DNA of 64,000 nt from an uncultured Cohaesibacter sp. (lineage in GTDB: Bacteria; Pseudomonadota; Alphaproteobacteria; Rhizobiales; Cohaesibacteraceae), in the NCBI RefSeq assembly GCF_963662805.1, contig NZ_OY759863.1, positions 186,001 to 250,000 on the forward strand. The letters are read 5' to 3'. The translations under genes were made by a program, and so were the position numbers. Shown here one piece after another: positions 52,874 through 61,194 of the stretch. A model generated the notes under the pieces. That model was not told where the DNA came from and did not search any database. It worked only from the letters and a program-made list of their open reading frames with translations. Position 1 is the stretch's first letter, and each line of letters begins with the position of its first letter.

Positions 52874-54463
52874 TTAGAAGCCTGCCGCCTGACCATCCTT
52901 GCGGGGGTCGGAGCCAGCACTGTAGCCCCCCTCGGGCAACCTCTGCACCAGTTGAGCCCCACCGAATCCGAAGAAATTATCGGGCCTTTCAACATGGATG
53001 CAATGTCCCAGATCAGACAGACCCTGAAAATTCGCCTCTGACATGTGCGGTTCACAATTGACCTTCAGATTTTCGATCATGCGCCAGCGCGGGGCATCGG
53101 CCGCTGTCTGGACATCCTGCCCCCAAAGCTGCGTCCTCAATAGCAGCTGGACATGCCCCTGCGCCTGAATCTGTCCTCCCATCATGCCGAAGGCCATCAG
53201 CGGCGACCCATTCTTCATGACAAAGCCTGGAATGATGGTGTGGAAGGGTCTCTTGCCGGGGGCGACACAATTGGGGTGGGTCGGATCGGCGGAGAAGCAG
53301 GACCCGCGGTTCTGCAAGGCAATGCCCGTGCCCGGCACCACGACACCAGAGCCGAAACCATCATAGTTGGACTGGATGAAGCTGACCATCATGCCCGAGG
53401 CGTCGGCAGTGGTCAGTAGGACCGTACCCCCCTTTTTCGGCGTACCGGGGCCGAAATCCTGTGCCTGATCCATCCTGATCAGTCCGGCTCTTGCCTTGAG
53501 ATATTCAGGATCCAGCAGAGCTGTTTCGGGGATGTCGGTCATGAAGCGCCGGTCGGCCACATAGCGATGGAGATCGGTGTAGGCGAGCTTGATGGCCTCG
53601 ATCTGGAGATGCAGTGAGATCAGATCGTCCGGGCCATGATCGCCGATCGACGTGTGCTTGAGGATCCCGAGCGCCATAAGAGATGCGATGCCTTGCCCGT
53701 TCGGAGGGATTTCATGAAGATCCACATCACCAAAGGACTGGGAGATCGTGCCGCACCGCTCAACAGAGTGCCCGGCGAGATCTTCGCACGTGATCACCCC
53801 GCCGGTCTCTTTGGCGAAGGCGGCGATGGTCTCGGCAATCTCGCCTTCATAAAAGGACTTGCCGTTGGTCTCGGCGATTGCCCTGAGAGTTGCGGCGGCA
53901 TGGCGATTGATGAAGCGCTCGCCTGCCATGGGTGCGCGGCCATCGGGCATGAAATGATCGGCAAAACCGGGCTGGTCTTTCAACTCGGCAGCTCCTCGCG
54001 CCCAAGCGGCTCCAACGACGGGAGAGACAATGAAGCCCTCTTCCGCATATCGGATGGCGGGAGCCAGCACCTCGGCAAGAGGGAGCTTGCCAAACTTTTC
54101 GCTGAGTTCAACCCATGCACTGATGGCTCCGGGCACCGTGACGCTGTCCCAGCCGCGCTCCGGCATGCCATCCTTGAAGCGACTCTGCGTCCATGCAGCA
54201 GGCGCCCGCCCAGACGCATTGAGGCCATGCAGTTGATTACCGTCCCAGAGAATGCAGAAGGCATCCGACCCGAGGCCATTGCTGACCGGCTCGACAATCG
54301 TGAGCGTCGCTGCCGTAGCGATGGCAGCATCAACGGCATTGCCGCCTCTGTGCAGGATCTCGATCCCGGCCTGTGTCGCGAGTGGCTGTGACGTTGCCAC
54401 GACATTGTTGGCCATAACTGGAGAGCGGCGAGACGGATACACCGGATCATGGCGAAACTGCAT
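52874..54463 (-). CDS. Gamma-glutamyltransferase-family protein (cytoplasmic)
   Basis: 529 residues, an Ntn hydrolase. The precursor would self-cleave before Thr351 (GGTVLLTTADASG). NGLGSDAFC, NASGRAPAAW (probable gamma-glutamyl-binding Arg), EIPPNGQGIA and the 'MVSFIQSNYDGFGSGVVVPGTGI' block are family landmarks. Unlike typical GGT it has no signal peptide when started at ATG 54463, so it acts in the cytoplasm, perhaps on a gamma-glutamyl or acylated compound imported by the upstream TRAP carrier. The frame extends 19 codons further, without a better ribosome site. Confidence 0.87.
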   Translation of the reverse strand: MQFRHDPVYPSRRSPVMANNVVATSQPLATQAGIEILHRGGNAVDAAIATAATLTIVEPVSNGLGSDAFCILWDGNQLHGLNASGRAPAAWTQSRFKDGMPERGWDSVTVPGAISAWVELSEKFGKLPLAEVLAPAIRYAEEGFIVSPVVGAAWARGAAELKDQPGFADHFMPDGRAPMAGERFINRHAAATLRAIAETNGKSFYEGEIAETIAAFAKETGGVITCEDLAGHSVERCGTISQSFGDVDLHEIPPNGQGIASLMALGILKHTSIGDHGPDDLISLHLQIEAIKLAYTDLHRYVADRRFMTDIPETALLDPEYLKARAGLIRMDQAQDFGPGTPKKGGTVLLTTADASGMMVSFIQSNYDGFGSGVVVPGTGIALQNRGSCFSADPTHPNCVAPGKRPFHTIIPGFVMKNGSPLMAFGMMGGQIQAQGHVQLLLRTQLWGQDVQTAADAPRWRMIENLKVNCEPHMSEANFQGLSDLGHCIHVERPDNFFGFGGAQLVQRLPEGGYSAGSDPRKDGQAAGF

Positions 54464-54598
54464 CGGAGAACCTTTCTTGTGGTGAGTGCCACTTTTGCGA
54501 ACGGGCAGACGAATGGCCATGACTCAACCAAAAAGACGGGAGAAGCAAGGCCTCTCCCATCTTCAGCTGTCTGACGAAAAAATCAAGCGGAACAACAA

Positions 54599-55999
54599 CT
54601 ACCGCGTGACGATTTCCGGCCCCATCAGGGTGGTCGGGATGACGGTGGAAATCCACGGGATGTAGGTCACGAGGATCAGGAAGAGCATCAGGATGCCGAC
54701 CCACGGCAAGGCAGCCCGCACGACCTGAACCAGCGACATGCCCGTGATCCCCGATGTCACGAAGAGGTTCAGTCCAATGGGCGGTGTGATCATGCCGATT
54801 TCCATGTTCACCACCATGATGATCCCCAGATGAATCGGATCGACCCCAAGCTCGATGGCAATGGGGAAGACGACCGGAGCCACAATCAACAGAAGGCCCG
54901 AGGGCTCCATGAATTGCCCCCCGATCAACAGCAGCACGTTGACTGCGATGAGGAAGGTGAACCAGTTAAAGCCCGCTCCAATCATCAGGTCCGTGATCTG
55001 CTGGGGGATGCGTTCGGTCGTCAACACATGAGCAAAGAGCAGCGCGTTGGCGACGATGAACATCAGCATGATGGTGGTCTTGGCCGAGTCCGTCATGACC
55101 TTTTGCGTATCACGATGGACCAGAGCAAGAGGAAAGCGCGTGATGGTCATATAGAGATTGCGGATAACGAGTTCCAATAAGCCTTCATTGGGTCGCCGCC
55201 AGCTGACTCCGCGCAACGGTCCCATGTCGCGATAGACAAACAGGGCAATGATGGCGGCATAAACAGCGGCCACCGCAGCGGCCTCGGTTGGTGTGAAGAC
55301 ACCGCCATAGATGCCGCCGAGAATGATGACGATAAGGAACAGACCGAAAGAGGAATCGAGAGCCGCCGACGTCAACTCCCCCATGCCTTTCCATGTCTGG
55401 CGGGGATAATTGTTGCGCTTGGCGGCGATATAGATCCCGACCATTAGCATGACGCCAGCCAGCAGGCCGGGAATGATCCCGGCAAGAAACATGCGTCCGA
55501 CGGACACGTCGGTTGCGGCGGCATAGACGACCATGACGATAGAGGGCGGAATGAGAATGCCGAGCGTTCCGGCGTTGGCGATAATGCCTGCGGCGAACTC
55601 CTTCGGATAGCCGACTTCCTTCATGCCCGCGATGACAATGGTTCCGATGGCGACAACCGTCGCCGGAGACGATCCGGACAGGGCGGCAAACAGCATGCAG
55701 GCGAAGACGCCAGCCATAGCCAGACCTCCGGGGAATGGTCCCACAACGGCGATTGCAAAACGGATGATCCTTTTGGCCACGCCCCCCGTCGCCATGAAGC
55801 TTGACGAGAGAATGAAGAAGGGAATGGCGAGCAAGGTGTAATGCTCGGTCGCCTCGAACAGCTTCTGCGCCATTGAGGACAGGCTGTCATTGGAGAAGAA
55901 CTGGATATAAACCACGCTGGACAGGCCCAGCGAAACGGAAATGGGTGCGCCGAGCAGCAGCAGCGTCAGCACCATGCCAAACAGAAAGAATGTTTCCAT
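54599..55999 (-). CDS. TRAP transporter large permease (DctM family), second set
   Basis: 466 residues, ~12 TM helices. GAPISVSLGLSSVVYIQF, FAALSGSSPATVVAIGTIVIAGMKEVGYPKEFAAGIIANAGTLGILIPPSIVMVVYA (IPPS motif) and MITPPIGLNLFVTSGITGMS are DctM signatures. A long cytoplasmic loop with many Arg residues (about 245-290) is an insertion compared with the first set. It starts 11 bases after dctQ. The gamma-glutamyltransferase gene follows 135 bases downstream. Confidence 0.92.
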   Translation of the reverse strand: METFFLFGMVLTLLLLGAPISVSLGLSSVVYIQFFSNDSLSSMAQKLFEATEHYTLLAIPFFILSSSFMATGGVAKRIIRFAIAVVGPFPGGLAMAGVFACMLFAALSGSSPATVVAIGTIVIAGMKEVGYPKEFAAGIIANAGTLGILIPPSIVMVVYAAATDVSVGRMFLAGIIPGLLAGVMLMVGIYIAAKRNNYPRQTWKGMGELTSAALDSSFGLFLIVIILGGIYGGVFTPTEAAAVAAVYAAIIALFVYRDMGPLRGVSWRRPNEGLLELVIRNLYMTITRFPLALVHRDTQKVMTDSAKTTIMLMFIVANALLFAHVLTTERIPQQITDLMIGAGFNWFTFLIAVNVLLLIGGQFMEPSGLLLIVAPVVFPIAIELGVDPIHLGIIMVVNMEIGMITPPIGLNLFVTSGITGMSLVQVVRAALPWVGILMLFLILVTYIPWISTVIPTTLMGPEIVTR

Positions 56000-56010
56000 G
56001 CTGATCGCTC

Positions 56011-56607
56011 CTAGACCGCGTCTTTGTTTTCAGCCACGAGATCTTCGGCCTCATGGCTCGCGATCATCATGCGGCGCTCACCCCTGATGATCTGCCATGT
56101 GGCCTGAAGACAGCGGAAGGCGAAGAGGGCAAGGCCGATGGGCAAGATGGAAAAGGCGAACCAGCGGGGCACCTCATTGTCATAGATCTCCCAGCCTATC
56201 GCCGGAGCGACGCTATTGGCGAACCAGTCGGGAAACCGCAGATCCTGCATGCCGATGTTGAACTGGTAGAGCTTTCCGAGATAGGTCATCGATCCGGTCA
56301 GCAGCATGAGGCCGTAGACGACACCGGTGAGTGCACCTAGCACTGCAAGGATGCGGAACAGGCGGTCTGGCAAGGCGATGATAATCGCGTCGACGCCCAA
56401 ATGCGCTCCGATCTTGACCCCGTATGACATGCCGAACAGGATCATCCAGGCATACATCAGTACCGTCGCCTCAAGGGCGGACTGCCAACCCGTGTTAAAG
56501 ACATAGCGCGCGATCACCTGACTGAAAGTCAGCAGCACCATCCCCGCCATGAGGAGTGCGATCACCGTCTCCTCGAATTTGGTGACGATCGCAGAAATTC
56601 GTTCCAT
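56011..56607 (-). CDS. TRAP transporter small permease (DctQ family), second set
   Basis: 198 residues, four helices (ETVIALLMAGMVLLTFSQVIARYVF, ATVLMYAWMILFGMSYGVKIGAHLGVDAI, ILAVLGALTGVVYGLMLL, WFAFSILPIGLALFAFRCL). GVKIGAHLGVDAI corresponds to the DctQ core. ATG 56607 was chosen for its GGGGGG-rich ribosome site and family length; the upstream frame adds 22 residues crossing an intercistronic hairpin. Confidence 0.87.
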   Translation of the reverse strand: MERISAIVTKFEETVIALLMAGMVLLTFSQVIARYVFNTGWQSALEATVLMYAWMILFGMSYGVKIGAHLGVDAIIIALPDRLFRILAVLGALTGVVYGLMLLTGSMTYLGKLYQFNIGMQDLRFPDWFANSVAPAIGWEIYDNEVPRWFAFSILPIGLALFAFRCLQATWQIIRGERRMMIASHEAEDLVAENKDAV

Positions 56608-56648
56608 AGAAGCCCCCCGCCCAAGCCCATTGAGCAGCATGAGACGGC

Positions 56649-56665
56649 GGGCGGATTGACCGCCC
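56649..56665 (-). promoter_or_regulatory. Intercistronic stem-loop between the second dctP and dctQ
   Basis: GGGCGG-ATTGA-CCGCCC: 6 GC-only base pairs with a 5-base loop, ~40 bases after the dctP stop. It is the fourth hairpin after a binding-protein gene in this window. Confidence 0.55.
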
Positions 56666-56700
56666 ACCATCATCCATTGTTTTGGTTGTTGTTCTCGGGA

Positions 56701-57701
56701 TTAGTTGTTGCTTGCCAAAGCTGCGTCGATCAGGTCCTGACCGATGTCATCCTTGAACTGATCCCAAACAGGCTTCATGGCATCAACCCAGGCCTGACGC
56801 TGCTCGTCGTTCAACTCGCGGACCACGCCACCGGCTTCCAAAATCTGGGCGCGGTTCTGAAGGTTGATCTCGGTGGAGAGGGCATTCCGCTCCTTGGTGA
56901 CTTCATCCAGAATGGTCTTCAGTTGGTCGCGGATCTCCGGATCAAGGCCTTCCCCACCACTCGACGGAAGTGACGACAAGGTAGTCAAGCACCAGATGGT
57001 TGGTTTTCGGTGATACCATCCTGCACTTCGAAGAATTTCTTGGTGTAGATGTTCGACCCAAGAGTTTTCCTGCCCATCAACAACGCCGGTCTGAAGCGCG
57101 CCATACACCTCAGCAAAGGCAAGTTTCTGCGGATTGGCCTTGAGCGCTTCGATCATCGCCGACGGCCACTTCCGAAGTCTGAACGCGGAATTTGAGGCCT
57201 TCGGCATCCTCAGGTTTGATAAGAGGCTTGTTGGCGGAGAAATGCTTGATGCCGTTGTGCCAGTAGCCGAGTCCCTGCAGACCCTTGCCCTGCATGGAAT
57301 CGAGCAGTGTCTGGCCCGCTTCGGACACCTGGAAGCGGTCAGCGGCGTCGATGTCCTTGAACAGGAACGGCAGATCGAACAGGCGGAATTTCTTGGTGAA
57401 GCGCTCGAATTTGGCCAGAGGACGGTGCGGCCATTTGCACGTCGCCCAGCAGCAGAGCCTCAAGAACCTTGTCATCATTGAACAGCTGCGAGTTCGGGAA
57501 CACATCCATGCAGGCCTTGCCGTTCATTTCTTCATTGACGCGTTTGGCCAACAGGTCTGCCGCCTCCCCTTTGGGGTGGCCGGTTGCCGCGGTTACGTGG
57601 CTGAACTTGATGACAATCTCACCTTCATCACAATTGGCAAACGCCGGTGCAGCCGCGAGCGTGAACGCAGCTGCAGCTGCGGCCAGAACCATTTTCTTCA
57701 T
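56701..57701 (-). pseudogene. TRAP transporter substrate-binding protein (DctP family), five frameshifts
   Basis: Read in pieces, this is a normal DctP: signal peptide MKKMVLAAAAAAFTLAAAPAFA, FPNSQLFNDDKVLEALLLGDVQMAAPS, then FERFTKKFRLFDLPFLFKD, GLKFRVQTSEVAVAMIEAL, FAEVYGALQTGVVDGQENSW, and a C-terminus EINLQNRAQILEAGGVVREL. Five single surplus bases (near 57419, 57159-57160, 57057-57059, 57004-57007 and 56952-56955) break it; removing all five gives 331 residues, exactly the family length. DctP FxxLK-like Arg (FRVQTS) is present. A real pseudogene is possible, but clustering of homopolymer insertions suggests base-calling error. Confidence 0.82.
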
Positions 57702-57766
57702 GATAAGTCTCCTCCCAGAGATCGTATTGTTCGGGCAAGACGCCCGAGTGCGATAGTCTGAGAGAT

Positions 57767-57782
57767 AGCAATGGCCGTGCCA
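57767..57782 (-). promoter_or_regulatory. Sigma-54 promoter of the second TRAP operon
   Basis: On the minus strand, TGGCACGGCCATTGCT matches the -24/-12 consensus (TGGCAC-N5-TTGC) perfectly. Transcription would start near 57755, about 55 bases before the dctP ATG; the leader can form TCGGGC/GCCCGA. The DctD encoded just upstream has an intact GAFTGA loop and would activate it. Confidence 0.85.
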
Positions 57783-57890
57783 TATGGTGAAGGAAAGCCT
57801 AAGTTTCGAATTTTCGCATCCAGTAGAGCGGGTTATCTTAAATCATTGATGTCAAGCAAGTGAGCGCATCTCCGATTGGTGGGGTCAAAC

Positions 57891-57918
57891 CCACCCATGC
57901 TGGGCAACGGATGGGTGG
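57891..57918. promoter_or_regulatory. Candidate DctD enhancer site
   Basis: CCACCCAT-N12-ATGGGTGG, perfect 8-base arms, ~110-135 bases upstream of the sigma-54 promoter, the usual distance for a UAS. It also lies 29 bases after the dctD stop, so a terminator role is possible, but there is no T-run. Confidence 0.5.
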
Positions 57919-57946
57919 AAATCCACACACACCGAGACTACGGAGA

Positions 57947-59278
57947 TTACTCGATATCGAACTTCTTCATTTTCTCGTAAAGGGTTTTGCGCCCGACGCC
58001 CAAGGCCTCGGCGGTCTCGGTTCGGCTGCCGTCATTGGCCCTCAGCGCCTCCTCGATTAGGCGCTTCTCATAGGCCCCAACACGATCTGCAAGGGTCTCA
58101 TGTCCACCTTGATCGTTCTGGTCCTGCTCGTCGTTTAGACCCAACGGTAGACCCAAGACAAACCGGTCGGCGGCGTTCCGGAGCTCGCGCACGTTTCCGG
58201 GCCAGTCATAGTGCAACAGACGATCCAGCAGGCTGGCAGTCAGATCCGGGATCTCCTTGCGATAGCGGGAGCGCGCCCCTTTGGCGAGGAAGTTGAACAG
58301 GTCAGGAATGTCCGATTTCCGCTCTCTTAAAGGGGGCACCTCAAGCGTGACGACATTGAGCCGGTAATAGAGGTCAGGACGAAAGCGTCCTTGTCTGCCC
58401 GCCTCTGCCAAATCTGTCTTGGTCGCGGCAATAAAGCGGATATCGAGCGGGATCTGTTTGTTGGTTCCCAAGGGCTCGACAACTCGCTCCTCGATGACGC
58501 GCAACAGCTTGACCTGAAGGTCGAGCGGCATCGTCTCGATCTCGTCCAGAAAGACCGTGCCGCCGTTGGCGTGTTCGAGCTTGCCGATGCGCTTGGTCGA
58601 TGCGCCGGTAAAGGCACCCTGAATGTGTCCGAACAACTCGCTTTCGATGATATCGGCGGGCAACCCCCCGCAATTGAGCGCGACAAAGGGCTTATCGGCG
58701 CGGCGACCCTCCTCATGCAATGCGCGAGCGACCATCTCCTTGCCCGATCCGGTCTCTCCCTTGATCAGGATGTCGGCATTGGTGTCCGCCAAGGCCATGA
58801 TTTCGGCCCTGAGGCGCTGCATGTAGGGGGACTGTCCAACCAGCCGACCTTCAAGTGCACTTTCTTCGGCCAGTTCCTGCCGCAACGCTCGGTTCTCGAG
58901 CACCAACCGACGTTTTTCGAGCGCCTTTGATACGATGCCAACCAGTTGGACGACCGGAAACGGCTTTTCCAAAAAGTCATAGGCACCGTTGCGCATTGCC
59001 TCCACGGCCAGCGGAACATCACCATGACCGGTGATGAGAATGACTGGAAGGGCGTCGTCGAGTTCATGGACCTGACGCATGAGTTCCATGCCATCATCCG
59101 CGCCCAGCCGGATATCCGAGATCAGGATGCCGTCGAGGTGGCGCGACACGAACTCGCGCACGTCCGAAGCATTGTCGAACTCAACCACATCGTGCCCGGC
59201 AAGCTCCAAGCCCTGAGCCAGTGCAAAGCGCAGATCTTCCTCGTCTTCTGCCAACAGGATTTTGGTTTGCTTGCTCAT
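57947..59278 (-). CDS. dctD: DctD-type sigma-54-dependent response regulator
   Basis: 443 residues: receiver with Asp55 and Lys105, AAA+ domain with Walker A GETGSGKE (174-181), GAFTGA at 221-226, Walker B GGTVFLDE, and a C-terminal Fis-like HTH (TAEALGVGRKTLYEKMKKF). All elements for sigma-54 activation are present. The ATG overlaps the kinase stop by 4 bases. Its probable target is the sigma-54 promoter 165 bases downstream, which drives the TRAP genes. Confidence 0.93.
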   Translation of the reverse strand: MSKQTKILLAEDEEDLRFALAQGLELAGHDVVEFDNASDVREFVSRHLDGILISDIRLGADDGMELMRQVHELDDALPVILITGHGDVPLAVEAMRNGAYDFLEKPFPVVQLVGIVSKALEKRRLVLENRALRQELAEESALEGRLVGQSPYMQRLRAEIMALADTNADILIKGETGSGKEMVARALHEEGRRADKPFVALNCGGLPADIIESELFGHIQGAFTGASTKRIGKLEHANGGTVFLDEIETMPLDLQVKLLRVIEERVVEPLGTNKQIPLDIRFIAATKTDLAEAGRQGRFRPDLYYRLNVVTLEVPPLRERKSDIPDLFNFLAKGARSRYRKEIPDLTASLLDRLLHYDWPGNVRELRNAADRFVLGLPLGLNDEQDQNDQGGHETLADRVGAYEKRLIEEALRANDGSRTETAEALGVGRKTLYEKMKKFDIE

Positions 59279-61092
59279 ATCGGCTTCACTTCTTCACTGC
59301 TGTGGGCACCAAGTTTCGCGTCATCACCGGCAATTGGCAATGTAATCTCGAATGTCGTTGCCATCCCCCGCTCTGGCGGATCAATCAGACACAGGCTGCC
59401 GCCGAAGCCCTTGATGAGATTATAAGCGATCGGAAGCCCGAGCCCCAGCCCGACGCCTCTTGCCTTGCTGGTGACGAACGGCTCAAAGATGCTCTTCTCG
59501 ATGGAATGATCAATCCCCGGCCCCGTGTCACTGACTCTGATAACAGCGTCAGTCTCTGTCCTGTTGTAGGTTATCTCGATCCCATAGGGTTTTGAAGCAG
59601 GCTTTGCATCCGGTCTTGACCGGTGATCTTCAATCGCATCGAGTGCGTTGGCGATCAGGTTGACCAGGACCTGCTCGAGACGCGTGTGCCCGGCCATGAC
59701 ACGGACTTCCCGTTCAGGCTTCTTGACCGTCAGGGATACCCCGCATTTTCGGGCCTTCGGGGTCATGATCATCACGGATTCATCGACCACCGCATTGACA
59801 GACACGGCACAGATGTCGATGCCCGGCCGTCGGGCAAAGGACTTCAGGCTCTTTGACAGCTTCGACAGCTTGTCGACCTGCGCGATGATGCGCTTGAGGT
59901 TTTCCTGCCCCTTTTCTTCTTTGCCCGACTGAAAAAGCAGGCCCGCATTTTCAGAGAAGGTGCGAATGGCCATGAGGGGCTGATTATATTCATGGTTGAG
60001 CACCGTCGACATCTGGCCAATCGCGGCGAGCTTGGCCGAATGAATCAGGCCTTCCTGCGTTTTCTGAAGCTCGCGGGTTCTCTCTCGAATGCGTCGTTCC
60101 AGTCTGAGGCCATTCGCCGTGTCTTTCCGGCGTTGGCGCAGCAGCTCGACTTGCCTGCTCGAAACAATCCAGAGCCCACCCAGAGCGATTGCAGAGAGAG
60201 ATGTTGCAAAGAGGAAAGCGACAATGGCTGCATAGATCGGGCGTTTGAGCGGTTCCAGAGCATAGAAGGTCCAGCCGAGCACATAGTCTTTCTTCTCGGC
60301 AGTCACATATTTCAATCCTGCCTCAAGCGCGGTTTGATGAAAGTCGGGTTTGATTAGCGTTGGCCCGAACAGGCTCTTCTCGACCAGCAACCCCTTCGTG
60401 CCACGCCGGTTGCCGCCGTGATGGAGCTCTCGCTGGACCCAATTGGCCCGGTTGCTGAGCATGACGACATTGTCCTGAGCCGCGATGATCGGCTGAGGCG
60501 CAAGCGCCCACAATTGCTGCGAACTGCTCAGATTGACAACGATGGAGATGACACCGGCCACCTTGGCATTGATTCTGGCGGCGGACGAGAAGACAAAAAA
60601 CTGGTCGTGGCCATCGTCGACAAAGCGCCGCCCCAGCCTTCCTTGCATTGCCTGAACAATGTCTGCTCTGCTGAGCGTATCCCTCTTCGTCTCCTGCCCC
60701 CGATACAGTCGATTGCCATATGTCGAAATCTGAGTGCCATCCAGATAGATCAACTGAATTTCTGCCGCATCGCTCATGCCGCTGATCCGCACCATTTCGG
60801 CAAGCGCCGCTTCCAGATCGTCTTCATCCATCCGGCTTGAAAAGGCTGCCAACACGTCCGGCCTGCGAGCCAGCAAGGGGGCCAGCAGACGATATTTATC
60901 AAGCGCGTTGGTGAAGCTCTCCACCTGAAGGGAGAGACGGGCTGCCGCTGTTTCCTCGCTCGTCTTCAAGGCATTGCGATAGGTGATCATCGTCGCGGCC
61001 ATGATGGCTGCGAGAAGACAGATTGCAACAACCGACAAGTGGCGTCGGTTCCTTGTCTTCAGCCTTGCCGGACGCTTGAAATCAATCTGCAT
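59275..61092 (-). CDS. dctB: DctB-type sensor histidine kinase
   Basis: 605 residues: TM1 (LSVVAICLLAAIMAATMI), a periplasmic tandem PAS/PDC sensor domain, TM2 (AAIVAFLFATSLSAIALGGLWIV), coiled coil, H-box VLNHEYNQPLMAIRTFSENAG, N-box NLIANALDAIEDH, G1 VSDTGPGID and G2 GVGLGLGLPIAYNL. LNHEYNQPLMAIRT is the DctB form of the H-box. ATG 61092 was preferred to a TTG 12 bases upstream; the ribosome site is weak. It presumably senses the substrate of the neighbouring TRAP carrier and phosphorylates the adjacent DctD. Confidence 0.92.
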   Translation of the reverse strand: MQIDFKRPARLKTRNRRHLSVVAICLLAAIMAATMITYRNALKTSEETAAARLSLQVESFTNALDKYRLLAPLLARRPDVLAAFSSRMDEDDLEAALAEMVRISGMSDAAEIQLIYLDGTQISTYGNRLYRGQETKRDTLSRADIVQAMQGRLGRRFVDDGHDQFFVFSSAARINAKVAGVISIVVNLSSSQQLWALAPQPIIAAQDNVVMLSNRANWVQRELHHGGNRRGTKGLLVEKSLFGPTLIKPDFHQTALEAGLKYVTAEKKDYVLGWTFYALEPLKRPIYAAIVAFLFATSLSAIALGGLWIVSSRQVELLRQRRKDTANGLRLERRIRERTRELQKTQEGLIHSAKLAAIGQMSTVLNHEYNQPLMAIRTFSENAGLLFQSGKEEKGQENLKRIIAQVDKLSKLSKSLKSFARRPGIDICAVSVNAVVDESVMIMTPKARKCGVSLTVKKPEREVRVMAGHTRLEQVLVNLIANALDAIEDHRSRPDAKPASKPYGIEITYNRTETDAVIRVSDTGPGIDHSIEKSIFEPFVTSKARGVGLGLGLPIAYNLIKGFGGSLCLIDPPERGMATTFEITLPIAGDDAKLGAHSSEEVKPI

Positions 61093-61194
61093 TTTTGACG
61101 ACAAGGTCCTGACAGCATGTTGATGGGCGAAAGTGAACGCCCAGTTTTGCTCATCAGTGGTTGTCGGACAAGATAGCCACTAGTTTTAAAAGGA

